This document shows, one piece after another, positions 19,072-26,525 of a stretch of 39,747 nt of DNA. The stretch is from Burkholderiaceae bacterium (GTDB taxonomy: Bacteria; Pseudomonadota; Gammaproteobacteria; Burkholderiales; Burkholderiaceae_C): contig SCRU01000089.1 in NCBI GenBank assembly GCA_004323695.1, positions 1 to 39,747 of the forward strand. The letters run 5' to 3'. The stretch's first letter is position 1. Each line of letters begins with the position of its first letter. Made by a program: the position numbers and the translations under genes. The notes below the pieces were generated by a model, which did no database searches, had not been told where the DNA came from, and saw nothing but the letters and a program-made list of their open reading frames with translations.

Positions 19072-20298
19072 TTACGCCGCTACACGAATCGGGATCACGT
19101 TGTCCCCTGATTCCAACGCCGCCACCAGCGCCCCCCAATCGGCCATGAAGCGCCGCCGTTCATCAAGATGCTGGCTTCGCGCATAGGCTGCAACCGCCTG
19201 ATTCGCTTCTTTGTGATCAAGCTGTCGCTCCAGTGCCTCGGTTGACCAGCCGCGCTCACTCAGCAGGCTACGCGCCGATGCCCTCAGCCCGTGGTGACTT
19301 TGCTTATCGGCATAGCCCATGCGCCGAAACAGGTTGTTGATCGTGTTCTCGCTGATAACGCCGCCGGAATTGCCCCCGCTCGGAAACAGGCGGTCGGTGT
19401 GGCCTGATAGCTCACGCAATTGGGGCAACAACGTCAGTGCCTGAGGTGACAGCGGCACAGTGTGGGCTTGCAGGTGCTTGCCGGTCTTCATTTCGATAGC
19501 CGGGATGCGCCATTCCGCCGCCTCAAGGTCGAATTGATCCCAGCGGGCCTGCCGTAGCTCCTTTGGCCGGGTCCAAGTCAGCAGGCCGAATCTGGCGCAC
19601 AGCTTGGTGAGTGGGTCTGCCCGCGTGGTGTCTCGCAGATCACGCACGAACTGGCCGAATTCGCGCCGGGTGGTTAACGCTGGCCGATGCTTGACCCCCG
19701 GTTTTTCAATGGCCCCGCGCATCGAAGCCGCCGGATCAAAGGTCGCCCGCCCGGTCTGAATCGCAAAGCGGAACACCTGCCCGCAGATTTCCCGAAGCCT
19801 GCCCGCCGTGTAGGCTGTGCCCTTCGCCGCCACGGCCTGCACCATCGCAAGTATCTCCGGGGGTTTCACGTCGGCAATCGGACGGTTCCCGATGGCTGGG
19901 AAAATGTGATTCTCCAACTGCGTCAATCGCTTGTCTGACGTGTTTGCAGCGCAACCCTTGGCCTTCATAGCGTGCCATTCCAGGGCAGTCGCCTTGAACG
20001 TGTTTCCAGCCGCGCCAGCCTTGGCCAGCTTTTCCTCGCGCTTGGCTTCGCTAGGGTCGATCCCGTCCGCCAGCAGTTCACGCGCCTTGTCGCGCCGCTG
20101 GCGGGCCTTGGCAAGCGAGACAGCCGGGTACACGCCCAGGGCCAAAAGCTTTTGCTTTCCGCCGAAGCGGTAGCTCATGCGCCAATACTTGCCCGCCGTC
20201 TTGACGTGAAGGTAGAGTCCCTGCCCGTCGGTGTGCTTGTCGCCAGCCGGCGCACCGGTCGGCTTGATGTTCTTAACGAAGGTGTCTGTAAGCGCCAT
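19072..20298 (-). CDS. int: P4-type tyrosine integrase
   Basis: A 408-residue site-specific recombinase. It has the DUF4102 arm-binding N-terminal domain (about residues 1-85), a central core-binding domain (about 100-195), and a C-terminal catalytic domain with the tyrosine recombinase residues R244 (TRPKELR), H336 and R339 (HHGLR), H362 (LDHKE) and the nucleophile Y372 (AYARS). All catalytic residues are present, so it may be active. The start at 20298 has AAAGGGG just upstream. Its 5' flank contains the right att-like repeat. Enzymes of this type usually insert elements near or in tRNA genes; a tRNA-Thr gene is 175 bases away. Confidence 0.93.
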   Translation of the reverse strand: MALTDTFVKNIKPTGAPAGDKHTDGQGLYLHVKTAGKYWRMSYRFGGKQKLLALGVYPAVSLAKARQRRDKARELLADGIDPSEAKREEKLAKAGAAGNTFKATALEWHAMKAKGCAANTSDKRLTQLENHIFPAIGNRPIADVKPPEILAMVQAVAAKGTAYTAGRLREICGQVFRFAIQTGRATFDPAASMRGAIEKPGVKHRPALTTRREFGQFVRDLRDTTRADPLTKLCARFGLLTWTRPKELRQARWDQFDLEAAEWRIPAIEMKTGKHLQAHTVPLSPQALTLLPQLRELSGHTDRLFPSGGNSGGVISENTINNLFRRMGYADKQSHHGLRASARSLLSERGWSTEALERQLDHKEANQAVAAYARSQHLDERRRFMADWGALVAALESGDNVIPIRVAA

Positions 20299-20310
20299 GC
20301 TCGCCCCTTT

Positions 20311-20375
20311 GTTGGTATCTGGGATGTTGGTAGTTGGACATACCAACTAAAGTACCGTCATTTTGTTGGTATGTC
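20311..20375. repeat. Right att-like repeat and GTTGGTA iterons upstream of int
   Basis: GACATACCAAC (20337-20347) and GTTGGTATGTC (20365-20375) form a perfect 11-bp inverted repeat around a 17-base spacer that contains AAAGTACCGTCATTTT (20349-20364), the same 16-mer as at the left end. GTTGGTA also occurs directly at 20311 and 20326. These are probably integrase or directionality-factor binding sites and part of the attachment site, possibly also controlling int transcription. Confidence 0.55.
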
Positions 20376-20403
20376 ATGCTAGCCCTTGATGCCGCGTGAC
20401 GCA

Positions 20404-20440
20404 AGAAAAAACCCGCTACGCTAGGAAGCGCGCGGGTTTT
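20404..20440 (-). terminator. Rho-independent terminator after tRNA-Thr
   Basis: A perfect 9-bp stem AAAACCCGC (20408-20416) / GCGGGTTTT (20432-20440), with an inner CGCT/AGCG stem. On the minus strand it ends in a T run. It should stop transcription of sspB and tRNA-Thr before the integrated element; a shorter T run on the plus strand could make it bidirectional. Confidence 0.8.
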
Positions 20441-20472
20441 GATGTGGTTTGACACTGCCTGAAGCAGTGAAT

Positions 20473-20548
20473 TGGTGCCGATTGTCGGAATCGAACTGAC
20501 GACCTACCGCTTACAAGGCGGTTGCTCTGCCAACTGAGCTAAATCGGC
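20473..20548 (-). tRNA. tRNA-Thr(TGT)
   Basis: A 76-base tRNA with encoded CCA. The acceptor stem GCCGATT pairs perfectly with AATCGGC, the discriminator base is A, and the D arm TTAGCTCAGTTGG and T loop TTCGATT are canonical. The anticodon loop CTTGTAA gives anticodon TGT (reads ACA). It closely matches the known bacterial tRNA-Thr(TGT). It lies 45 bases after sspB and next to the integrated element, but its 3' end is not duplicated at the far end of that element as far as I can see. Confidence 0.97.
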
Positions 20549-20593
20549 CACGCTGTATTTTACGGGGGCCTCGATGCAACCGGCAGGCGGCGC

Positions 20594-21106
20594 CTACTTC
20601 ACGCGCTTGAGCGACGGGCGCCCGCCGCCAGTGGGCCGCGGTGGCTCGGTGTCGTCGCGCGGCGCAATGCCCTCGACCGGTGCCATGGGCACCACCTTGG
20701 GCGGGGCCTCCGGGGGACGCGCTGCATCCGGCACGCTGCTCAACCCGGTCTGCAGCTTGGGGGCCGCATCGCCGGATGCCGCGGCAACGGCGACCGGAAA
20801 GGCCATGCCCTGCCCGTTCTCGCGAGCATAGATGGCAATCACGCGGCTGACAGGCACGACGATCTCGCGCGGGGTGCCGGCAAAACGGGCCTTGAACTCG
20901 ATGAAGTCGTTGCCAAGCTTGAGCGAACTGGTGGCGTCAAAACTGATGTTGAGAACGATCTCGCCGTTCTTCACGTATTCGCGCGGCACCTGGACGGACT
21001 CGTCCACCAGCACGGCCACATAGGGGGTCAGGCCGTTGTCGCTGCACCACTCGTACAGCGCCCGTATCAGATAGGGGCGCGTCGAGGAAGAGTCCGGGGC
21101 ATTCAT
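20594..21106 (-). CDS. sspB: ClpXP protease adaptor SspB
   Basis: A 170-residue adaptor that binds ssrA-tagged and other substrates and delivers them to ClpXP. The N-terminal substrate-binding domain (TRPYLIRALYEWCSDNGLTPY, then VVLNIS-type and FKARFAG segments) spans about residues 8-105. A proline- and alanine-rich linker follows, then the C-terminal ClpX-binding tail ending RPSLKRVK. It is downstream of sspA as in E. coli, with 117 bases between that include a dispersed repeat. Confidence 0.95.
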   Translation of the reverse strand: MNAPDSSSTRPYLIRALYEWCSDNGLTPYVAVLVDESVQVPREYVKNGEIVLNISFDATSSLKLGNDFIEFKARFAGTPREIVVPVSRVIAIYARENGQGMAFPVAVAAASGDAAPKLQTGLSSVPDAARPPEAPPKVVPMAPVEGIAPRDDTEPPRPTGGGRPSLKRVK

Positions 21107-21148
21107 GAATCAAGCCAAATTAAACCTGGGCCAGCGGCCGCCGCGCCA

Positions 21149-21216
21149 GGCCGCCCCAAGCAACGCCAGCCAGTGAGGCCAGCGCAGCATGCGAAGCGAC
21201 ACGCGTGGGGGCCATA
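21149..21216. repeat. Dispersed intergenic repeat, copy 1
   Basis: About 68 bases starting GGCCGCCCCAAG and ending GCGTGGGGGCCATA, between sspA and sspB. A second copy with the same ends and a similar centre (GCGCAGCA..CGAAG..) lies at 26449-26521, upstream of pdxA. Both are oriented the same way on the plus strand. Confidence 0.65.
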
Positions 21217-21223
21217 TTCCATA

Positions 21224-21835
21224 TTACTTGCGCATCACTTTTTCGGACGGCGTCAAAGCTTCAATGTACGCCGGTCGCGAAAAAATGCGCTCGGCGTACT
21301 TCAGCAGCGGCGCCGCGTTCTTGGAGAGGTCGATGCCATAGTAGTCCAGACGCCAGAGCAGCGGTGCAATGGCCACATCGAGCATCGAGAAATTGTCGCC
21401 CAGCATGTACTTGTACTTGAGGAACACCGGGGCGAGCTGCGTGAGGCGCTCGCGGATTTGCGAACGGGCCTTCTCCAGCGCCTTCTCGTTGCTCTTGGAG
21501 GCCCGGTTCTCGAGCGTGGAGACGTGCACGAACAGCTCCTTCTCGAAATTGAGCAGGAACAGGCGCACGCGCGCGCGATCCACCGGATCGCCGGGCATGA
21601 GTTGCGGATGCGGGAAGCGCTCGTCGATGTATTCGTTGATGATGTTCGACTCGTACAGGATCAGGTCGCGCTCCACCAGGATCGGCACCTGGCCGTACGG
21701 ATTCATCACGGCGATGTCTTCCGGCTTGTTGTACAGATCCACGTCACGGATCTCAAAATCCATTCCCTTCTCGAACAGCACGAAGCGGCAGCGATGGGAG
21801 AACGGGCAGGTGGTTCCTGAATAAAGCACCATCAT
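21224..21835 (-). CDS. sspA: Stringent starvation protein A
   Basis: A 203-residue protein with the glutathione S-transferase fold that binds RNA polymerase and alters promoter choice in starvation. The N-terminal thioredoxin-like half has LYSGTTCPFSHRCRFVLFEKG and the family motif YGQVPILVERDLILYES; the helical C-terminal half has the MLGDNFSMLDVAIAPLLWR segment. A ribosome binding site (AGGAG, 8 bases upstream) fits the first of two consecutive ATG codons. It lies downstream of petABC but beyond a terminator. Confidence 0.95.
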   Translation of the reverse strand: MMVLYSGTTCPFSHRCRFVLFEKGMDFEIRDVDLYNKPEDIAVMNPYGQVPILVERDLILYESNIINEYIDERFPHPQLMPGDPVDRARVRLFLLNFEKELFVHVSTLENRASKSNEKALEKARSQIRERLTQLAPVFLKYKYMLGDNFSMLDVAIAPLLWRLDYYGIDLSKNAAPLLKYAERIFSRPAYIEALTPSEKVMRK

Positions 21836-21853
21836 GGTGAAGGCTCCTGAAAA

Positions 21854-21889
21854 TCAAAAAGAGTGGGATGCCGGGAGCAGTCCCACTCT
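21854..21889 (-). terminator. Rho-independent terminator after petC
   Basis: On the minus strand a perfect 9-bp stem AGAGTGGGA / TCCCACTCT is followed by TTTTTGATTTT. It lies between petC and sspA and should end the petABC transcript, perhaps with some read-through into sspA. Confidence 0.85.
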
Positions 21890-21930
21890 GGAAGACCCGG
21901 GCGGTACGCCCGAGTCGCATGCGATTGCTA

Positions 21931-22701
21931 TTACTTGACGTCTTTCCAGAACGCGGCATTGAGCCGCCAGGCAATGATCGTGAACAGGCCCAGGAACAGC
22001 AGGACCCAGACGCCCACGCGGATGCGCGTGTTGCGCGACGGCTCGCTCATCCACTGCAGGTAGCTGACCAGATCGCCCACCGCCTGGTCGTACTGCGAGG
22101 TGCTCATGGTCCCCGGGCTGATCTGTTGCCAGCTGTCGAAGACTTCGACCCCCTCGCCGTCTTCCTTCTTGACTTTCTTGAACGTGGCCTTGCGCTGGCC
22201 CTGCAGTTCCCACAGCGGGTTCGGCATGGCCACGTTGGGAAACGCCAGGTTGTTCCAGCCGGTTGCCCTGGTATCGTCGCGATAGAAAGTGCGCAGGTAC
22301 GTGTACAGGTAGTCCGCCCCGCTGCCTTCGTGGGTCGCGCGCGACCGGGCCACCAGCGTCAGGTCGGGCGGGTTGGTGCCGAACCACTCCTTGGCCTGCT
22401 TGGGGTCGATGGCCGCCGTCATGGTGTCAGCCAGCGTGTTGTCGGTAAAGAGCAGGTTGTCCTTGATCTGCTTCGGGCTCAGGCCGAGATCCTGCAGGCG
22501 GGTGTAGCGCATGAACGCCGCGGAGTGACAGTTCAGACAGTAGTTGACGAACAGCTTGGCGCCGGTTTGCAGCGCCGCCAGGTCGTTCGTCTGGTTGGGC
22601 GCCTTGTCCCATGCAATGGCTTGAAGTTCGGCGGCTTGCGCGCCCACCAGGAACGCCACGGCCGCCATCAGACCCAGCGCGAGTTTTTTCATCTTGTTCA
22701 T
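21931..22701 (-). CDS. petC: Ubiquinol-cytochrome c reductase, cytochrome c1 subunit
   Basis: A 256-residue subunit of the bc1 complex that passes electrons from the Rieske protein to soluble cytochrome c. It has a signal peptide (cleavage near residue 23, AQA/AE), the haem c site CLNCH at residues 55-59, a probable methionine ligand in VAMPNPLW, and a C-terminal membrane anchor at about residues 229-247. It follows petB after 17 bases and ends the petABC operon. Confidence 0.97.
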   Translation of the reverse strand: MNKMKKLALGLMAAVAFLVGAQAAELQAIAWDKAPNQTNDLAALQTGAKLFVNYCLNCHSAAFMRYTRLQDLGLSPKQIKDNLLFTDNTLADTMTAAIDPKQAKEWFGTNPPDLTLVARSRATHEGSGADYLYTYLRTFYRDDTRATGWNNLAFPNVAMPNPLWELQGQRKATFKKVKKEDGEGVEVFDSWQQISPGTMSTSQYDQAVGDLVSYLQWMSEPSRNTRIRVGVWVLLFLGLFTIIAWRLNAAFWKDVK

Positions 22702-22718
22702 TGTCGAGGGCCTCCTGC

Positions 22719-24128
22719 TCAGTGCGCGGCAAAGGTGACGCGATCCGGCACCGGCTTGAATTCACCCAGACGGCTCCACCACGGCATCAACAGGAAAAAT
22801 CCGAAGTAATAGAACGTCCCGGTCTGCGTGATCAGGTTCAGGGTGGGCGACGGCGGTTTGGTGCCGATATAACCCAGCACGAAAAAATCAACCACGAACA
22901 ACGCGTAAACGTACTTGTGCCAGCCGGGCCGGTAACGGATCGACTTGGCGGGACTGCGATCCAGCCACGGCAGGAAGAACAGGATGATGACGGCGCAGCC
23001 CATGGTCAGCACGCCCCAGAATTTGGCGTCAGTGGACAGCATCACGGCCAGCACGCCCGCCGCGATCAGCACCAGGATGCCCTTGAAAAGAGCCGCCATT
23101 TTCGACTTGATCACGGCAAACGCGGTGCCGGCCACCACGCAGGCCATCATCGCGTACACCATTTCGGTGGTCACCGAGCGCAGCATCGAATAGAACGGCG
23201 TGAAGTACCAGACCGGAGCAATTTCGGGCGGCGTCTGCAGCGGGTTGGCCGGAATGAAATTGTTGGCTTCGAGGAAGTAGCCGCCACCTTCCGGCGCGAA
23301 GAAGATGATCGCGCTGAACACCATCAGGAACAGGCAGACGCCAAAAATGTCATGCACGGTGTAGTACGGGTGGAACGGAACCCCGTCCAGCGGGTGGCCG
23401 TTCGCGTCCTTGGGCGCGTTCGGGCCCTTGATTTCCACGCCGTCCGGGTTGTTCGAGCCGACTTCGTGCAAGGCAATGATGTGCGCCACCACCAGCCCCA
23501 GCAGCACCAGCGGCACGGCAATCACGTGGAAGCTGAAGAAGCGGTTCAGTGTCGCGTCGCCCACCGTGTAGTCGCCGCGGATCCACAGCGCCAGATCGGG
23601 GCCGACAAACGGAATGGCGGAGAACAGGTTCACGATCACCTGGGCACCCCAGTAGCTCATCTGGCCCCAGGGCAACAGATAGCCCATGAACGCCTCGGCC
23701 ATCAGGCACAGGAAGATCGCGCAGCCGAAGACCCAGACCAGCTCGCGCGGCTTGCGGTACGACCCGTACAGCAGGCCGCGAAACATGTGCAGGTAGACCA
23801 CGACGAAAAATGCCGAGGCGCCGGTGGAGTGGATGTAGCGGATCAGCCAGCCCCACGAGACATCGCGCATGATGTACTCGACCGACCCGAACGCCAGCGC
23901 CGAGTCGGGCTTGTAGTTCATCGTGAGGAAGATGCCGGTGACGATCTGGATCACCAGCACCAGCAGCGCCAGCGAGCCGAAGATGTACCACCAGTTGAAG
24001 TTCTTCGGCGCGTAGTACTCGCTCATGTGCTCCTTGTAGAGCTTGCTGAGCGGGAAGCGGTTGTCGATCCAGTTGAGCAGTTTCGTACCCGCGCTGGCGT
24101 TGGGGGAGACTTCCTTGAATTCGGCCAT
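22719..24128 (-). CDS. petB: Ubiquinol-cytochrome c reductase, cytochrome b subunit
   Basis: A 469-residue integral membrane subunit holding two b haems and the quinol sites. Likely haem ligands are H100 and H114 (14 apart) and H201 and H216 (15 apart). The quinol-site motif PPEI appears as PPEIAPVWYF around residue 300. About eight to ten membrane helices are visible, and the C-terminus extends beyond helix H. The start MAEFKEVSPN gives the usual length; 23 bases separate it from petA. Confidence 0.97.
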   Translation of the reverse strand: MAEFKEVSPNASAGTKLLNWIDNRFPLSKLYKEHMSEYYAPKNFNWWYIFGSLALLVLVIQIVTGIFLTMNYKPDSALAFGSVEYIMRDVSWGWLIRYIHSTGASAFFVVVYLHMFRGLLYGSYRKPRELVWVFGCAIFLCLMAEAFMGYLLPWGQMSYWGAQVIVNLFSAIPFVGPDLALWIRGDYTVGDATLNRFFSFHVIAVPLVLLGLVVAHIIALHEVGSNNPDGVEIKGPNAPKDANGHPLDGVPFHPYYTVHDIFGVCLFLMVFSAIIFFAPEGGGYFLEANNFIPANPLQTPPEIAPVWYFTPFYSMLRSVTTEMVYAMMACVVAGTAFAVIKSKMAALFKGILVLIAAGVLAVMLSTDAKFWGVLTMGCAVIILFFLPWLDRSPAKSIRYRPGWHKYVYALFVVDFFVLGYIGTKPPSPTLNLITQTGTFYYFGFFLLMPWWSRLGEFKPVPDRVTFAAH

Positions 24129-24151
24129 GTCGTGCTCCAGATACCGCGGTT

Positions 24152-24751
24152 TCAGGCTTTGGCTTTGTCGTGTTCGCCGATCAGCAATCTGCTGTCGGAC
24201 AGGAACGTGTAGGGCGGCACCAGCATGTTGTCCGGCGCCGGCTTGTTCTTGAAGACCCGCCCGGACATGTCGTAGGTCGAGCCGTGGCACGGACAGAGGA
24301 ATCCACCGGGCCAGTCGCTGGGCAGCGAGGGTTGCGGGCCCGGCGTGAACCGGTCGTCAGGCGTGCAACCCAGGTGGGTGCAGATGCCGACGATCACGAG
24401 GTACTCGGGCTTGATCGAGCGCCAGTCGGTCTTTGCCCAGACCGGCGTGAAACCCGGGCGCTCCGACTTCGGATCGGCGAGTTCCGGATCGTTCTTCGGC
24501 AACTGCGCGAGTTCCGCGGCCGTGCGCCGGATGATCCACACCGGCTGGCCGCGCCAGGCCACCGTCATTTTGTCGCCGGCCTTGAGACCCGAAATATCTA
24601 CCTCGACGGGCGCGCCGGCCGCCTTGGCTCTCTGCGATGGCTCAAAACTTTCGACAAAGGGAGTGGCAGTGAATACGGCGCCCACGGCACCCATGCATCC
24701 GGAAGCAATCAGCCACGTTCTTTTACTGTTATCGACTTTTGTCTCACTCAT
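24152..24751 (-). CDS. petA: Ubiquinol-cytochrome c reductase, Rieske iron-sulfur subunit
   Basis: A 199-residue subunit with a 2Fe-2S cluster bound by CTHLGC (residues 124-129) and CPCHG (153-157). An N-terminal signal anchor spans about residues 12-33. Rieske proteins are usually Tat substrates; here the expected twin arginine is Lys-Arg (SKRTWLIA). The start at 24751 has GAGG 6 bases upstream; an ATG four codons earlier lies before that site and is less likely. First gene of petABC. Confidence 0.96.
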   Translation of the reverse strand: MSETKVDNSKRTWLIASGCMGAVGAVFTATPFVESFEPSQRAKAAGAPVEVDISGLKAGDKMTVAWRGQPVWIIRRTAAELAQLPKNDPELADPKSERPGFTPVWAKTDWRSIKPEYLVIVGICTHLGCTPDDRFTPGPQPSLPSDWPGGFLCPCHGSTYDMSGRVFKNKPAPDNMLVPPYTFLSDSRLLIGEHDKAKA

Positions 24752-24898
24752 GGAAATCCTCACTGCATACAGAGCGCCACCAGGGAATCAGCCAATGATT
24801 GTAGCTGACCGATTTGGGCCCTACCCGCAAACCCGCGACACCTGGCCGCCGCCCGTTTCCGGCATACTGCGCCCTTCACACCAACGAGGAGACGGTTC

Positions 24899-25312
24899 AT
24901 GAGCATGATGCAGGAGTTCAAGGAGTTTGCCGTCAAGGGCAACGCAATGGATCTGGCGGTTGGTGTGATCATCGGCGCAGCCTTCGGCAAGATCGTCGAT
25001 TCGATCGTGAACGACCTGATCATGCCGCTGGTCAGCAAGATATTCGGCGGGCTCGATTTTTCCAACTACTACATCGCGCTGGCGGGCCAGCAGCCGGGGC
25101 TGTCGCTGGCCGACGCGAAGAAGCACGGCGCCGTGTTCGCCTACGGCAACTTCATCACCGTGGTGCTTTACTTCATCATCCTGGCGTTCGTCATCTTCAT
25201 GATGGTCAAGCAGATGAACCGCCTCAAGAAAGCCGCGCCGCCGCCCGCGCCGGCCGCCACGCCGGAAGACGTGCTGCTGCTGCGGGAGATTCGCGACAAC
25301 CTGAAAAGGTAG
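24899..25312 (+). CDS. mscL: Large-conductance mechanosensitive channel MscL
   Basis: A 137-residue inner-membrane channel that opens under membrane tension to release solutes in osmotic downshock. It has the cytoplasmic N-terminal helix ([13 protein letters not shown]), TM1 ([14 protein letters not shown]), a periplasmic loop, TM2 ([18 protein letters not shown]) and a charged C-terminal helix after a proline- and alanine-rich linker. GAGGAG lies 7 bases before the ATG. It is divergent from petA and has its own terminator. Confidence 0.96.
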   Translation: MSMMQEFKEFAVKGNAMDLAVGVIIGAAFGKIVDSIVNDLIMPLVSKIFGGLDFSNYYIALAGQQPGLSLADAKKHGAVFAYGNFITVVLYFIILAFVIFMMVKQMNRLKKAAPPPAPAATPEDVLLLREIRDNLKR

Positions 25313-25342
25313 CTCGCTAGCTTCTAATTTCGTAGCAATCAG

Positions 25343-25373
25343 GGCCCGCAGTCCATGGACTACGGGCCTTTTT
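25343..25373 (+). terminator. Rho-independent terminator after mscL
   Basis: Hairpin GGCCCG...AGTCC / GGACT...CGGGCC with one mismatch and a CATG loop, followed by TTTTT. It ends the mscL transcript; its last T touches the stop codon of the convergent pdxA. Confidence 0.85.
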
Positions 25374-26425
25374 CATGCACATAGCTGGCGCGCCATGCGA
25401 ATCGCCTCGATCAGGCTGGCCGCATTGGCCGTGCCGGTACCGGCGATATCGAAGGCGGTCCCGTGGTCGGGACTGGTGCGCACCAGCGGCAGCCCGAGCG
25501 TGACATTCACGCCCCGGTCCACACCGAGGTACTTGACCGGAATCAGGCCCTGGTCGTGGTACATCGCCACGACCACGTCGAACTCGCCCGGCCTGCCGTC
25601 CCTGGCGCGCGCGCGCATGAACACCGTGTCGGGCGCGAACGGGCCGCTCGCGTCGATCCCTTCCAGGCGTGCTGCCGCGATGGCCGGGCCGATGATCTCG
25701 ATCTCCTCGCGCCCGAACAGCCCGCCCTCGCCGGCATGGGGATTGAGCCCCGCAACCCCTATGCGCGGCCTGCGGACCCGTGCCGTCCCGGCAGGTCCCC
25801 GAACGAATTGATGGGTCAACCGCAGCGTCTGCAGGACGTTGTCGAAACTGACCGCCTCGATCGCGGCGCGCAGCGATACGTGGATGCTGACCAGCACGGT
25901 GCGAAGTTCGTCGTTCGCAAGCATCATGCGCACCGGCACGTCGCGCAAGGGCTTGTTCAGGAAGGCCGCCGCCTCGGCCTGCAGCAACTCGGTGTGCCCG
26001 GGGAAGGCGATACCCGCGGCCGCCAGCGCCTCCTTGTGCAGCGGCGCCGTGACCAGGGCCGCGATCTCGCCGCGCAGGGCCGCGCGCGCCGCCCAGACCA
26101 CGCAATCGGCAGCGTACCGGCCGGCCGGCGCACTGACCTGTCCCGGCGGGACGAGTTCGGGCAGCCCCGCCACCGGCAGCACCGGAATGCAGCGCGGCGG
26201 CGCGCCCAGCGCCTGCGAAGGCGCCTCGATCACCGCGACGGGCACGCTGGTCTGCCCCGCCCCTCTCACGAAGGACACCGCGCGGCGCAGCGTCGTCACG
26301 TCGCCGGCCACCAAGCAGCCCTGTGTCACCTGCGGCGCATCGCGGAACGCCTTGACAATGATTTCCGGGCCGATGCCGGCCGCATCGCCCAGAGTAATGG
26401 CAATTGGAAGAGTGCCGCTATTCAT
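25373..26425 (-). CDS. pdxA: 4-hydroxythreonine-4-phosphate dehydrogenase PdxA
   Basis: A 350-residue NAD-dependent enzyme of vitamin B6 synthesis, oxidising 4-phosphohydroxy-L-threonine. Visible motifs are the N-terminal ITLGDAAGIGPEI (usually GDPAG; the proline is alanine here), GHTELLQ with a metal histidine, NPHAGEGGLFGREE, and AMYHDQGLIPVK with another metal histidine. The C-terminal FDIAGTGTANAAS is typical. The start MNSGTLPIAITLGD places the first motif correctly. Confidence 0.94.
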   Translation of the reverse strand: MNSGTLPIAITLGDAAGIGPEIIVKAFRDAPQVTQGCLVAGDVTTLRRAVSFVRGAGQTSVPVAVIEAPSQALGAPPRCIPVLPVAGLPELVPPGQVSAPAGRYAADCVVWAARAALRGEIAALVTAPLHKEALAAAGIAFPGHTELLQAEAAAFLNKPLRDVPVRMMLANDELRTVLVSIHVSLRAAIEAVSFDNVLQTLRLTHQFVRGPAGTARVRRPRIGVAGLNPHAGEGGLFGREEIEIIGPAIAAARLEGIDASGPFAPDTVFMRARARDGRPGEFDVVVAMYHDQGLIPVKYLGVDRGVNVTLGLPLVRTSPDHGTAFDIAGTGTANAASLIEAIRMARQLCA

Positions 26426-26448
26426 GTCGGCACACCCCAGTTGCCGCC

Positions 26449-26521
26449 GGGCCGCCCCAAGGCAACTGCGGCCCCCTTGGGGGGCAGCGCAGCACACGAA
26501 GTGGCAAGCGTGGGGGCCATA
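26449..26521. repeat. Dispersed intergenic repeat, copy 2
   Basis: About 73 bases between the Nif3-like gene and pdxA, with the same ends as the copy at 21149-21216. It contains a hairpin GCCCCCTTGGGGGGC-like core. A weaker relative may lie at about 33466-33526 between hisA and hisH. REP-like elements of this type are, as I recall, common in Comamonadaceae. Confidence 0.65.
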
Positions 26522-26525
26522 CCTT

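Larger units (their letters stand above)
12186..20375. mobile_element. Integrated satellite-like element (integrase, AlpA, primase-helicase)
   Basis: About 8.2 kb bounded by the shared repeat AAAGTACCGTCATTTT. It lies between dciA and the terminator of tRNA-Thr(TGT). From the integrase end it carries: a P4-type integrase, a stand-alone integrase N-terminal-domain-like protein, a 201-residue unknown, an AlpA-like regulator, a 124-residue unknown, a primase-polymerase/SF3 helicase, a GGTCA repeat cluster, a 96-residue unknown, a small exported protein, and an oppositely oriented 397-residue unknown. Most genes are on the minus strand with overlapping or coupled starts. No virion structural genes are present. 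The make-up resembles P4-like or PICI-like phage satellites. GC is visibly lower at its left end than in the flanking chromosome. Confidence 0.8.

Noticed and set aside
20473-20490. tRNA-Thr 3' end as the attachment core of the element
   Set aside because: I found no second copy of this sequence near 12-15 kb; the AAAGTACCGTCATTTT repeat is a better boundary candidate.
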